This document shows, piece after piece, positions 1-9,516 of a stretch of 64,000 nucleotides of DNA (positions are counted from its first letter, which is position 1; each line of letters opens with the position of its first letter). Source of the stretch: Martinezella rhizogenes (GTDB lineage Bacteria > Pseudomonadota > Alphaproteobacteria > Rhizobiales > Rhizobiaceae); NCBI RefSeq assembly GCF_027460065.1, contig NZ_JAPYZZ010000011.1, positions 62,001 through 126,000 of the forward strand. The letters are read 5' to 3'. Both the position numbers and the translations under genes were made by a program. The notes under the pieces were generated by a model, which was given only the letters and a program-made list of their open reading frames with translations, made no database searches and was not told the origin of the DNA.

Positions 1-478
1 GCTCATCGAGCAGCAGCACCTTCACCCCGGTGCGCAGGATGCGCGCCATGGCGAGCATCTGCTGCTCGCCACCGGAAAGCTTGGTGCCGGGGCTCATCCG
101 GCGCTCATGGAGATTGGGAAACAGTTCATAGATTTCATCGAGCGTCATGCCGCCGGATGCGACGACGGGCGGCAGCTTCAGGTTTTCCTCGACACTCAGC
201 GTCGCGAAGATGCCGCGTTCTTCCGGCACGAAACCGATGCCGTATTTTGCCGTGCGATGCAGCGGCACCGGCATCATATCCTTGCCGCCGAGCTTGATGA
301 CGCCCTTGCGGTTGCGGATGATGCCCATGATGGTGCGCAGCGTCGTGGTTTTACCCACGCCGTTGCGGCCGAGAATGGTGATGGTTTCGCCTTCACCGAC
401 CGTCAGATCGACGCCGTGCAGGGCCTGGCTTTCGCCATACCAGGATTTCAGGTTGGAGACTTCGAGCATTGCCGCCAT
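1..478 (-). CDS. livF: Branched-chain amino acid ABC transporter ATP-binding protein LivF (partial)
   Basis: This is the ATPase of a LivFGHMK-type branched-chain amino acid importer, acting on the inner face of the membrane. The first 159 residues are visible and the gene runs off the left edge just after the Walker B aspartate-glutamate. Walker A reads GRNGVGKT at residues 37-44, and the ABC signature LSGGEQQ lies near residue 132. A second in-frame ATG three codons in (MLEV) is also plausible. It follows livG with a 1-nt gap, so the two are probably translationally coupled. The permease genes livH and livM are not in the window and presumably lie to the left. Confidence 0.9.
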   Translation of the reverse strand, partial: MAAMLEVSNLKSWYGESQALHGVDLTVGEGETITILGRNGVGKTTTLRTIMGIIRNRKGVIKLGGKDMMPVPLHRTAKYGIGFVPEERGIFATLSVEENLKLPPVVASGGMTLDEIYELFPNLHERRMSPGTKLSGGEQQMLAMARILRTGVKVLLLDE

Positions 479-479
479 A

Positions 480-1265
480 TCAAGCCTCCTCCGTGCCCAT
501 ATAGGCCGTGCGCACACGCGGATCGGCGGAAACGGCGGCATAATCACCCTCCGCCAGAATTTCACCGCGCTGCAGCACCGTGACGTGGTGGCAGATATCG
601 GCAACGACTTTCAGATTGTGTTCGACCATCAGCACCGCACGTGTCTTTGCCACCTCGCGGATAAGTTCGGCGACGTGGGAGACATCTTCCCCACCCATGC
701 CGGCCATCGGCTCGTCCAGCAGCAGAACCTTGGGATCGAGCGCCAGCGTGGTGGCGATTTCGAGAACCCGCTTGCGGCCATAAGAAAGATCGGCCGCAAG
801 CGCATGTTTTTCCCTGACCAGGCCGACCGTTGCGATCAGCTCCTCGGCGCGGGCATTCAGCCTGTCGAGCGAGGAGAGTGGCAGCCAGAACTGCGTTGCA
901 AGGCCATTCGGCCGCTGCAACGCAACCCGCACATTTTCCAGAACCGTCAGATGCGGAAACACCGCCGATATCTGGAAAGACCTGACGAGGCCGAGACGCG
1001 CCACCTTGTCCGGTGGCGTTCTTGTTATATCCGTTCCCATGAAGGTGATCGCCCCGCCCGTCGGCTGGAGAAACTTGGTCAACAGATTAAAGACCGTAGT
1101 CTTGCCGGCGCCGTTTGGGCCGATCAGCGCATGAACGCGGGCATGGTGGACGTCGAGATCGACGTTTTTCACGGCTGCGAATGCGCCGAAGGTTTTGCTG
1201 AGACCACGCGCCGAAAGAACGACGCGAGGTTCGGCCTGCCCGGCGGGGGCGGGAGCGATCGTCAT
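480..1265 (-). CDS. livG: Branched-chain amino acid ABC transporter ATP-binding protein LivG
   Basis: This is the second ATPase of the Liv-type importer, 261 residues, the usual length. Walker A is GPNGAGKT at residues 49-56, the signature is LSYGR at 160-164 (an atypical but Liv-compatible form), and Walker B is VLLLDEP at 180-186. A short extension of about 17 residues, rich in alanine and proline, precedes the ABC core. It lies between the binding-protein gene and livF on the same strand with short gaps, so binding protein, livG and livF form one operon. The exact substrate cannot be read from the sequence; family members move leucine-type amino acids, amides or other small amines. Confidence 0.92.
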   Translation of the reverse strand: MTIAPAPAGQAEPRVVLSARGLSKTFGAFAAVKNVDLDVHHARVHALIGPNGAGKTTVFNLLTKFLQPTGGAITFMGTDITRTPPDKVARLGLVRSFQISAVFPHLTVLENVRVALQRPNGLATQFWLPLSSLDRLNARAEELIATVGLVREKHALAADLSYGRKRVLEIATTLALDPKVLLLDEPMAGMGGEDVSHVAELIREVAKTRAVLMVEHNLKVVADICHHVTVLQRGEILAEGDYAAVSADPRVRTAYMGTEEA

Positions 1266-1294
1266 GGAACTTTCCCCTTTATTGTGTCAGTCTT

Positions 1295-2503
1295 TTATTG
1301 CGTCACCAGCGGGCAACCGCTTTTTGCGGGGTCCATGAAGGCTTCCTTGCCGGGGATGGTGGCGAGCACCTTGTAATAATCCCACGGCTGCTTGCTCTCG
1401 TCAGGCTTTTTCACTTCCATGAGATACATGTCGTGGATCATGCGGCCATTGGCGGCCACATGGCCGTCCTTGGAGAAGACGTCGTTGACGGGCATTTCCT
1501 TCATGGCCTTGGCGACAGCATCGGCATCGTCAGTGCCGGCCTTCTCGATGGCCTTCAGGTAGTGCAGCACGGCGGAATAGGTGCCGGCATGCACCATGTT
1601 CGGCATGGCGCCGGTGCGTTCCTTGAAACGCTCGCCGAATTTGCGCGATTCATCGTCGCGGTCCCAATAAAAACCTTCCGTCAGCGTCAGCCCTTGCGCC
1701 GCCTCAAGACCGAGGCCATGGACTTCGGCGAGCGTGAAGAGAAGAGCGGCAAGCCGCTGGCCGCCGGCAACGATGCCGAATTCAGCCGCCTGTTTGATGG
1801 CGTTGGAGGTGTCGAGGCCGGCATTGGCAAGACCGATGACCTTCGCGCCTGATGACTGCGCCTGCAGCAGGAAGGAGGAATAATCCGTCGTCGCCAGCGG
1901 ATGGCGCACGGAGCCCAGAACCTTGCCGCCATTGGCCTTGACGAAATTGCTGGTGTTTTCTTCCAGCGAATAACCGAAAGCGTAGTCCGCAGTCAGGAAG
2001 AACCAGCTGTCGCCGCCCTGCTTGACGAGCGCGCCGCCGGTGCCAACCGCCAGTGAATAGGTGTCATAAGCCCAGTGGAAACCATAGGGGCTGCACTGCT
2101 TGCCGGTCAGTTCGGTGGTTGCCGCACCGGTGTTGACGGTGATCTTCTTCTTGTCCTTGGAGAGCGCCTGCACGGCCAGGCCCACTGACGACGATGTCAG
2201 CTCCATGATCGAATCCACCTGTTCGGTGTCGTACCATTGCCGGGCAATGTTGGAGGCCACGTCCGCCTTGTTCTGGTGGTCGGCGGTCACGACCTCAACC
2301 GGCGCATTGAGCACCTTGCCGCCGAAATCCTCAACCGCCATCTTCGCGGCCTCGTAAGAGTACTTACCGCCAAAGTTGGCGTAAACGCCGGACTGGTCGT
2401 TCAGGATACCGATCTTGACCTTGCCGTCCGAAATCTCGGCGGCATAAGCGGCGGTGCCGGCGGCCAGTGCCATGGCCGTGGATAAAACGATACTCTTGCG
2501 CAT
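1295..2503 (-). CDS. LivK-type periplasmic substrate-binding protein
   Basis: This 402-residue protein is the periplasmic receptor of the adjacent Liv-type importer. Residues 1-21 form a Sec signal peptide (MRKS, a hydrophobic Ala/Leu core, then a TAAYA-type cleavage site). The mature part has type-1 periplasmic binding features: a KIGILNDQSG strand at the N-terminus and GADSWFF-like and SYG-type segments in the hinge lobes. It is the first gene of the operon, 29 nt before livG, and is divergent from a LysR regulator. Members with this domain make-up bind many ligands, so leucine specificity should not be assumed. The neighbouring regulator may control it. Confidence 0.88.
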   Translation of the reverse strand: MRKSIVLSTAMALAAGTAAYAAEISDGKVKIGILNDQSGVYANFGGKYSYEAAKMAVEDFGGKVLNAPVEVVTADHQNKADVASNIARQWYDTEQVDSIMELTSSSVGLAVQALSKDKKKITVNTGAATTELTGKQCSPYGFHWAYDTYSLAVGTGGALVKQGGDSWFFLTADYAFGYSLEENTSNFVKANGGKVLGSVRHPLATTDYSSFLLQAQSSGAKVIGLANAGLDTSNAIKQAAEFGIVAGGQRLAALLFTLAEVHGLGLEAAQGLTLTEGFYWDRDDESRKFGERFKERTGAMPNMVHAGTYSAVLHYLKAIEKAGTDDADAVAKAMKEMPVNDVFSKDGHVAANGRMIHDMYLMEVKKPDESKQPWDYYKVLATIPGKEAFMDPAKSGCPLVTQ

Positions 2504-2666
2504 GACTTCTCCTCCCAGAGATGATTGCGAGCCTCAGATTGTCTGGCAGCGGTGAACGAAACCGTTGCACCCGAATGGCCGCACCGCCCTCCTCAAAGCG
2601 ATGCATCCTGAGCCTAGACTTCTCGAATTCGACCGTTGACACAAGAGCCGGGCATCATCAAATTGC

Positions 2667-2693
2667 GAACAGGAACTGTTCATTTTTGAACAG
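2667..2693. promoter_or_regulatory. Three GAACAG half-sites, probable operator
   Basis: In the 211-nt divergent region between the binding-protein gene and the LysR gene, a perfect inverted repeat GAACAG-GAA-CTGTTC (2667-2681) is followed six bases later by a third GAACAG (2688-2693). It ends 21 nt before the LysR start codon. The position suits autoregulation by the LysR protein or control of the liv genes. The arms do not follow the classic T-N11-A layout, so the assignment is an inference. Confidence 0.5.
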
Positions 2694-2714
2694 AACTCTT
2701 GATGGGAGACAAAT

Positions 2715-3632
2715 ATGGCGACCCCTTTCACCTGGGACGACCTGCAATATTTCCTGGCTGTGGCCCGCACCGGACAGCTCTCATCGGCCGCCCGCAGCCT
2801 GCGCACCAGCCACGCCACGGTCTCCCGCCACATAGACCGGCTGGAATTTTCCCTTAAAACCAAGCTGTTCGAGCGAAACCCACGCGGTTACGAGCTGACG
2901 ACGGTCGGGCGGCGGCTGGTGGATACCGTCGAGCGCATCGAGGCGGAGGCTGAACGGCTGCAATCGGATATTTCCGAAAGCGGTAGCCTGCTGCGCGGCG
3001 TGGTGCGCTTGAGCGCCCCTGAAGGTTTTTCCAATTTTTTCTTCGTGGAAAGGCTTAAAGACTTCGCAATCACTCATCCTCACATCATGTTGGAGATGGT
3101 GACGATCCAGCAGATCATGGCACTGTCGCGGAAAGAGGCAGATGTGGCGGTAACGCTCGATCCGCCGAAAGCCGGTCCCTATATCAACGAACAGATCATC
3201 GACTACACGCTGCATATCTACGCCTCGCGTTCTTATCTTGCCGGCCATCCGAAAATCACCCGGCGCGAGGATTTGCTCGATCATTTCTTCATCGGTTACG
3301 TGCAGGACCTGATCTTCTCGCCGGGTCTCGATTATATGCGCGACGTGCTGCCGGGTCTCAGACCCAACTTCCAGTCGTCAAGCATTTTCGCGCAGCTGAC
3401 CGCCACGCTGAGTGGCCGTGGCCTCTGCATCCTGCCGAACTTCATCGCCGCGCGCTTTCCGGATTTGCAGATGGTGCTACCAGGCGATGTCGAGCTGCGG
3501 CGCGGTTACTGGCTGACCAGCCATCAAGATTTTGCCAACGTGCCGCGTGTGCGCTCGCTGATGGATTTCATTCTCACCACCGCGCGTGCGCATGAAAATC
3601 TCTTCATTCTCAAGCGCGGAATGATGGTCTGA
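2715..3632 (+). CDS. LysR-family transcriptional regulator
   Basis: This 305-residue protein has the LysR layout: a winged helix-turn-helix over residues 6-65 (WDDLQYFLAVARTG, then LSSAARSL and HATVSRHIDRLE) and a C-terminal periplasmic-binding-like effector domain from about residue 90. The length is normal for the family. The ATG at 2715 is preceded by a GGGAG ribosome-binding site. It is transcribed away from the Liv-type binding-protein gene, the usual arrangement for a LysR protein controlling its neighbour. The luciferase-like gene 134 nt downstream could also be a target. The effector is unknown. Confidence 0.92.
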   Translation: MATPFTWDDLQYFLAVARTGQLSSAARSLRTSHATVSRHIDRLEFSLKTKLFERNPRGYELTTVGRRLVDTVERIEAEAERLQSDISESGSLLRGVVRLSAPEGFSNFFFVERLKDFAITHPHIMLEMVTIQQIMALSRKEADVAVTLDPPKAGPYINEQIIDYTLHIYASRSYLAGHPKITRREDLLDHFFIGYVQDLIFSPGLDYMRDVLPGLRPNFQSSSIFAQLTATLSGRGLCILPNFIAARFPDLQMVLPGDVELRRGYWLTSHQDFANVPRVRSLMDFILTTARAHENLFILKRGMMV

Positions 3633-3766
3633 AATACCGATCGTTCACATTTCGGCAACACCCTGTCTATGCCTGGCAGGTTGGAGGATGCGGGCCGTTG
3701 CTTATATGAGTGACAACAACGATGTCGCTGCAATAGCCGACATCCTCCAAAATCTGGAAGGTCATT

Positions 3767-4789
3767 ATGAAAAAGATCGGATTTTTATCCTTCGGCCACT
3801 GGACGCCCTCGCCCCAGTCCCAGACCCGCTCGGCGGCCGACACGCTGCTGCAATCGATCGACCTCGCCGTGGCTGCGGAAGAACTGGGGGCCGATGGCGC
3901 CTATTTCCGCGTGCATCATTTTGCCCGCCAGCTGGCCTCGCCCTTTCCGCTTCTGGCCGCCGTCGGCGCCCGCACGAAAAACATCGAAATCGGCACCGGT
4001 GTCATCGACATGCGTTATGAAAATCCGTTCTACATGGTGGAGGATGCCGGCTCGGCAGACCTCATCGCCGGTGGGCGCCTGCAGCTCGGCATCAGCCGCG
4101 GTTCGCCGGAGCAGGTGATCGATGGTTGGCGTTATTTCGGTTATCGCCCGGCCGAAGGTGAGAGCGAAGAAGACATGGCACGGCAGCATACCGAGGTCTT
4201 CCTCGAACTTCTGAAGGGCGAAGGTTTCGCTGAGCCGAACCCGCGGCCGATGTTCCCCAACCCGCCCGGTCTTCTGCGCCTGGAGCCGCATTCCGAGGGG
4301 CTGCGGGAGCGCATCTGGTGGGGCTCGAGTTCCAATGCGACGGCGGTATGGGCGGCAAAGCTTGGCATGAACCTGCAAAGCTCCACCCTGAAGACGGACG
4401 AAACGGGTGAGCCTTTCCATGTCCAGCAGGCGCAGCAGATCCGCACCTTCAGGGAAGCCTGGAAGGAAGCCGGTCATACGCGTGAGCCGCGTGTATCGGT
4501 CAGCCGCAGCATCTTCGCGCTCGTTAATGATCGCGACAGGTCTTATTTCGGTTACGGCAACGAAGGCGACGACAAGATCGGCTATATCGACGACAAGACG
4601 CGGGCGATCTTCGGGCGCAGCTATGCCGCCGAGCCAGAAAAGCTGATCGAACAGCTGAAGGCCGACGAAGCCATCGCCGAAGCCGATACGTTGCTTCTGA
4701 CCGTGCCGAACCAGCTGGGCGTCGATTACAACGCCCATGTGATCGAGACTATCCTGAAGCAGGTGGCACCGGCTCTCGGCTGGCGATAA
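3767..4789 (+). CDS. LLM-class flavin-dependent oxidoreductase
   Basis: This 340-residue protein belongs to the bacterial luciferase-like monooxygenase family, TIM-barrel enzymes that use reduced FMN. Typical segments are LAVAAEELGADGAYFRVHHF near residues 33-52, the strand IEIGTGVIDMRYENPF near 75-90 and GGRLQLGISRGSPEQV near 103-118. The start has a GGAAGG ribosome-binding site seven bases upstream. It is transcribed in the same direction as the LysR gene and ends at a shared terminator facing the racemase-like gene. The substrate cannot be predicted; relatives oxidise aldehydes, alkanesulfonates and chelators. Confidence 0.88.
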   Translation: MKKIGFLSFGHWTPSPQSQTRSAADTLLQSIDLAVAAEELGADGAYFRVHHFARQLASPFPLLAAVGARTKNIEIGTGVIDMRYENPFYMVEDAGSADLIAGGRLQLGISRGSPEQVIDGWRYFGYRPAEGESEEDMARQHTEVFLELLKGEGFAEPNPRPMFPNPPGLLRLEPHSEGLRERIWWGSSSNATAVWAAKLGMNLQSSTLKTDETGEPFHVQQAQQIRTFREAWKEAGHTREPRVSVSRSIFALVNDRDRSYFGYGNEGDDKIGYIDDKTRAIFGRSYAAEPEKLIEQLKADEAIAEADTLLLTVPNQLGVDYNAHVIETILKQVAPALGWR

Positions 4790-4812
4790 CGGCTGTTCCC
4801 GAAAATGAGCAA

Positions 4813-4839
4813 GGCGGCGCATTCCCTGCGCCGCCTTTT

Positions 4840-4841
<2 letters not shown>
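4813..4841. terminator. Rho-independent terminator between convergent genes
   Basis: A 9-bp stem (GGCGGCGCA at 4813-4821 with TGCGCCGCC at 4827-4835) and a 5-nt loop are followed by six T on the plus strand. It ends the luciferase-like gene, and the T run overlaps the last codon of the convergent racemase-like gene. Confidence 0.85.
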
Positions 4842-5964
<1,123 letters not shown>

Positions 5965-6065
5965 TCATTCCTCGTTGCTTGAACGGCCTGCGAGGAGAAA
6001 CAGAACCGCGATCCACGGACGCGGCGACGGTATTGGGGAAGCGACCTCCCGCCCTCCTCCGGCGG

Positions 6066-6076
6066 TTGGTATCCAA
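6066..6076. promoter_or_regulatory. TTGG-TAT-CCAA inverted repeat, possible FCD-GntR operator
   Basis: A short inverted repeat (4-bp arms, 3-nt spacer) lies in the divergent region between the racemase-like gene and the GntR gene. Its size and symmetry fit sites bound by FadR/FCD-subfamily GntR regulators, which often recognise a TGGT-N-ACCA-like core. The match is loose and rests mainly on position. Confidence 0.35.
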
Positions 6077-6110
6077 TGGAGATAGAGCTAACGGAAAAAC
6101 GATCTTTGTA

Positions 6111-6130
6111 AAATAAAAAATTTTTTATTT
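6111..6130. repeat. Perfect 20-bp A/T-only palindrome
   Basis: AAATAAAAAA is followed directly by TTTTTTATTT, a perfect palindrome of A and T in otherwise GC-rich DNA, 50 nt upstream of the GntR start. It may be an UP element, an intrinsically bent site or an easily melted promoter segment shared by the two divergent genes. Confidence 0.6.
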
Positions 6131-6179
6131 TTAATATTCAGCCATTGCCTGTCCCGCGAAGCTGGGTGATGATGTCCTC

Positions 6180-6854
6180 ATGAACACGCTGATCAAAGTC
6201 ACACTCGCCGATCAGGCGCATCGGGAACTCCGCGCCCGTATCGTCAGCGGCAGATTGCGCGGCGGCGAACGCCTGCTGCCCAATGACCTTGCCGCCGATC
6301 TCGGCATCAGCCCGACGCCCGTCAAGGAAGCCTGCCTGAAGCTCGAGGCCGATGGGCTGGTGGTCAATTCCTCAAGGCGCGGCATGGTGGTGCGTGATTT
6401 TACCGTGGAGGATGTGGAGGAGCTTTACGCCGCCAGAATGCTGCTCGAAAAAGGTGCGGTGGAAGTGGCTTTCGATGCCGGGCAATTAAACGACGCCCTG
6501 CATGCACAACTCGCTGAAAGCCTTGCGCAACACCGCGCATTCGCCAAGGGCTCAACGCTCGATGAATTGTCGAAAGCGCTTTTTTTCGATCGCAGCTTCC
6601 ACGCCGCGCTCGTTTCCGCCGCTCGCATTCCGGTCATTTCCGGTACGCATGAGCGTATTCTCGACCAGACCCACACAGTGTTCGTGTCGATCCTCGGCGA
6701 TTACGCCCGCTCCGTCGAAGAACACCAGAATATCGCCGACGCCATCGCCGCCGGCAGCAAGGTCCAGATCGTCGATGCACTATGGCGGCATCTGGAGCGC
6801 AGCCGGCAGAACACGTTACGGCAAGTGCGTCTGCTGAAAGAGGCCGGGGGCTGA
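6180..6854 (+). CDS. GntR-family regulator, FadR/FCD subfamily
   Basis: This 224-residue regulator has an N-terminal winged helix (residues 8-75, with LADQAHRELRARIVSGRLRGGERL and the recognition segment LGISPTPVKEACLKLEADGLV) and a C-terminal all-helical FCD ligand domain (about residues 80-215). Members sense small organic acids, often the substrate or product of the neighbouring pathway. It is divergent from the mandelate-racemase-type gene, so it most likely controls that gene and itself. The length is typical. Confidence 0.9.
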   Translation: MNTLIKVTLADQAHRELRARIVSGRLRGGERLLPNDLAADLGISPTPVKEACLKLEADGLVVNSSRRGMVVRDFTVEDVEELYAARMLLEKGAVEVAFDAGQLNDALHAQLAESLAQHRAFAKGSTLDELSKALFFDRSFHAALVSAARIPVISGTHERILDQTHTVFVSILGDYARSVEEHQNIADAIAAGSKVQIVDALWRHLERSRQNTLRQVRLLKEAGG

Positions 6855-6864
6855 GCAGAAAAAG

Positions 6865-6888
6865 AAAGGGCCGGAAATCCGGCCCTTT
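6865..6888. terminator. Rho-independent terminator between gntR and dppF
   Basis: A perfect 10-bp stem (AAAGGGCCGG at 6865-6874 with CCGGCCCTTT at 6879-6888) has a 4-nt loop. On the minus strand it is followed by a T-rich tail, so it mainly ends the dpp operon while also separating it from the convergent regulator gene. Confidence 0.8.
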
Positions 6889-6916
6889 CCACTCTTTATC
6901 GTTCGACCCATCGATC

Positions 6917-7762
6917 TCAGGCCGTCGCGGCCTGCCGTGCCGCCTTGCGGCGCTCCACGCGGGCGCGGATGGCGTCGACATCCGTGATCGGTGTCGCGGC
7001 AAAAAGCTGACGCGTATAGGGATGCTTCGGATCGGCGAAAAGTTCCTCGCGCGAGCCCTGCTCCACGGCCTCGCCCTTGGAGATGACCAGCACGTCGTCG
7101 GCGATATAGCGCACCACGGAAAGATCGTGGCTGACAAAAACATAGGTCAGCTCGAACTCTTCCTGCAGATCGCGGAGCAGGTTCAAGACCTGCGCCTGCA
7201 CCGAAAGATCGAGTGCCGAGACCGGCTCATCCAGAACCAGCAGCGCCGGGTTCAGCATCAGCGCACGCGCAATGGCGATGCGCTGGCGTTGGCCACCCGA
7301 GAACATGTGCGGATAACGGTTGAAATGCTCTGGGCCAAGTCCGACTTTGACCAGCATGGCCTCAGCCCGCTCGCGGCGCTCGCCAGCCGGTATCTTCGTG
7401 TTGATGACGAGCGGTTCCATCAGCACGTCGCCCACCTTCTGGCGCGGGTTGAGGCTGCCATAGGGGTTCTGGAACACCATCTGCACCTTGGAGCGCATCT
7501 GCGTGTCCGGGCGACGCCTGGCGATATCGACCGGCTTGCCTTCGATCTTGAGCTCGCCGCCCGATGCCGGGTCGATCAGCGCGATGATACGGGCAAGCGT
7601 CGACTTGCCTGAACCGGATTCGCCGACGATGGCCAGCGTCTTGCCACGCTCGACGGCAAAATCGATGCCCTTCAGGGCCTGAACCGTCTTCGCGCCGCCA
7701 AACAGGCCGCCGGGAACGTGATAATGGCGGGTGATACCCTTGCCTTCGACAACGATACTCAT
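6917..7762 (-). CDS. dppF: Dipeptide/oligopeptide ABC transporter ATP-binding protein DppF
   Basis: This is the second ATPase of a peptide importer, 281 residues. Walker A is GESGSGKS at 47-54, the signature SGGQ at 155-158 and Walker B LLVLDEP at 174-180. The C-terminal extension with HPYTRQLFAATP is the oligopeptide/dipeptide transporter C-terminal region. It overlaps dppD by 4 nt (ATGA) and is the last gene of the dpp operon, before a terminator. The substrate, peptides rather than nickel or another solute, is inferred from the whole operon and the nearby peptidase. Confidence 0.9.
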   Translation of the reverse strand: MSIVVEGKGITRHYHVPGGLFGGAKTVQALKGIDFAVERGKTLAIVGESGSGKSTLARIIALIDPASGGELKIEGKPVDIARRRPDTQMRSKVQMVFQNPYGSLNPRQKVGDVLMEPLVINTKIPAGERRERAEAMLVKVGLGPEHFNRYPHMFSGGQRQRIAIARALMLNPALLVLDEPVSALDLSVQAQVLNLLRDLQEEFELTYVFVSHDLSVVRYIADDVLVISKGEAVEQGSREELFADPKHPYTRQLFAATPITDVDAIRARVERRKAARQAATA

Positions 7763-8598
7763 CGAACGCCCTCCTTGCCGAAGAAATCGGAAACCGTGGG
7801 CAAACGGTCGCCGGTGGCATTTTCCGGCAGGGCCGAAAGCAACGCCTTGGTATAGGGATGCTGCGGGGCTTCGAAGAGGCTCAAGACATCCGCCTCCTCC
7901 ATCTTGCGGCCCTTATATTGCACGACGACGCGGTCGGCGGTTTCCGCCACCACACCCATGTCATGGGTGATGAGGATGAGCGCCATGCCATATTCTTCCT
8001 GTAGCTTCATCAGCAGATCGAGGATCTGCTTCTGGATCGTCACGTCGAGCGCGGTCGTCGGCTCGTCGGCGATCAAAAGCCGCGGCTTGGAGGCAATAGC
8101 AATCGCGATCATCACGCGCTGGCACTGGCCGCCCGACATCTGGTGCGGGTAGGCCTTGAGCTTGGTTTCCGGCTCGGGAATCCCGACAGCCCGGAACAGT
8201 TCCAGAGCGCGGGCACGCGCGGCGGCACCGCTCATGCCGAGATTGAGGCGTAGAACTTCCTCGATCTGGAACCCGACCGTAAAGGACGGGTTGAGCGAGG
8301 CGACTGGCTCCTGGAAGATCATGGTGATCTCCCGGCCGATCACCCTGCGGCGCTCCTGCGACGACATGTTCAAAAGGCTCTTGCCGTCGAAGGTCATCTC
8401 ATCGGCGGTAATCGTCGCCGTATCGGGCAGAAGCCCCATGACGGCGAGCATCGATACCGACTTGCCGGAACCGGACTCACCGACGATGGCCAGCACCTCA
8501 TGCTTGTCGACGGAAACGTCGATGCCGTCAACAGCCGTGAAGGCACCGGTGGCGGTGGCGAATTTGACGGTGAGGTTCTTGATTTTCAGCAGGCTCAT
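7759..8598 (-). CDS. dppD: Dipeptide/oligopeptide ABC transporter ATP-binding protein DppD
   Basis: This is the first ATPase of the peptide importer, 279 residues. It has Walker A GESGSGKS at 40-47, an SGGQCQR signature near residue 150 followed by Walker B LLIADEP, and the [12 protein letters not shown] tail typical of DppD/OppD. The cysteine in the signature loop is a small variation that should not affect function. It starts 3 nt after the dppC stop and overlaps dppF by 4 nt, so expression is tightly coupled. Confidence 0.9.
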   Translation of the reverse strand: MSLLKIKNLTVKFATATGAFTAVDGIDVSVDKHEVLAIVGESGSGKSVSMLAVMGLLPDTATITADEMTFDGKSLLNMSSQERRRVIGREITMIFQEPVASLNPSFTVGFQIEEVLRLNLGMSGAAARARALELFRAVGIPEPETKLKAYPHQMSGGQCQRVMIAIAIASKPRLLIADEPTTALDVTIQKQILDLLMKLQEEYGMALILITHDMGVVAETADRVVVQYKGRKMEEADVLSLFEAPQHPYTKALLSALPENATGDRLPTVSDFFGKEGVR

Positions 8599-8601
8599 GT
8601 C

Positions 8602-9516
8602 TCAGCTCCGCTTCAATTTGGGATCGAGCGCATCACGCAGGCCGTCGCCCACAAGATTAATAGCGAGCACCGAGATCAGGATCGTCAGGCCGGGAAGAGT
8701 GACCACCCACCAGGCGCGCAGCATGAATTCACGCGCGTCCGCGAGCATCGTGCCCCATTCGGAGGCAGGCGGCTGAGCCCCCATGCCGAGGAAGCCGAGA
8801 GCGGCCGCATCGAGAACCGCCGACGAAAAGGACAGCGTCGCCTGCACGATGAGGGGTGCGAGGCAGTTCGGCAAAATCGTCTTGAACATCAGCCGGAGAT
8901 TACTCGCCCCTGCGACGCGCGCGGCGGAGACATATTCGCGTCGCAACTCGCTCATGACCGCGGCGCGTGTGAGACGCGCAAAGTGCGGCTGATAGACGAT
9001 GGCGATGGCGATCATGGCATTGGTGAGGCCAGGCCCGAGGATTGCAACCAGCACCAGCGCCAGAAGCAATGACGGAACAGCAAGAACGACGTCCATGACG
9101 CGCATGATGACGGTATCGACCCAGCCGCCGAAAAAACCGGCGACGAGACCGATAACGATACCGCCGACAAGGGCGATAGAGACCACGACAATGCCAATGA
9201 ATAGCGAATATTGCGCGCCATAGATCAGTCGTGACAATATGTCTCGACCCACAGCATCCGTACCGAAGAAGAAACCGGCCCGGCCGCCGTCCTGCCAGAC
9301 CGGCGGCACGAGCAGCGCATCGCGATATTGCTGCGTCGGATCATGCGGTGCGATCAGCGGCGCAAAGACCGCGACCAACACGAGAAGAATGAACACGGCA
9401 AGGCCGATGACAGCGCCGCGGTTCTGACGGAAATAAAACCAGAAATCAGCGAACATCCGGCGGCGGATGGCGGCGTCCGAAAGGCGGACGCCAGAGGTGA
9501 CGGTCGCGTCGGTCAT
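8602..9516 (-). CDS. dppC: Dipeptide ABC transporter permease DppC
   Basis: This inner-membrane permease subunit has 304 residues when started at the ATG at 9516, which overlaps the dppB stop by 4 nt; the longer open frame to 9654 is not needed. It has an N-terminal cytoplasmic segment, a first transmembrane helix (GAVIGLAVFILLVLVAVFAP), and the BPD_transp_1 domain with five further helices and the EAA loop near EYVSAARVAGASNLRLM. It pairs with DppB to form the channel. Confidence 0.9.
   Translation of the reverse strand: MTDATVTSGVRLSDAAIRRRMFADFWFYFRQNRGAVIGLAVFILLVLVAVFAPLIAPHDPTQQYRDALLVPPVWQDGGRAGFFFGTDAVGRDILSRLIYGAQYSLFIGIVVVSIALVGGIVIGLVAGFFGGWVDTVIMRVMDVVLAVPSLLLALVLVAILGPGLTNAMIAIAIVYQPHFARLTRAAVMSELRREYVSAARVAGASNLRLMFKTILPNCLAPLIVQATLSFSSAVLDAAALGFLGMGAQPPASEWGTMLADAREFMLRAWWVVTLPGLTILISVLAINLVGDGLRDALDPKLKRS

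Noticed and set aside
147..1376. Long plus-strand open frame of 409 codons opposite livF and livG
   Set aside because: It is antisense to two clear ABC ATPases with all motifs, has no domain and comes from high-GC codon bias.
3688..4020. Possible upstream open frame overlapping the luciferase-like gene
   Set aside because: It runs in a different frame into the real gene, has no good ribosome-binding site and shows no conserved feature.
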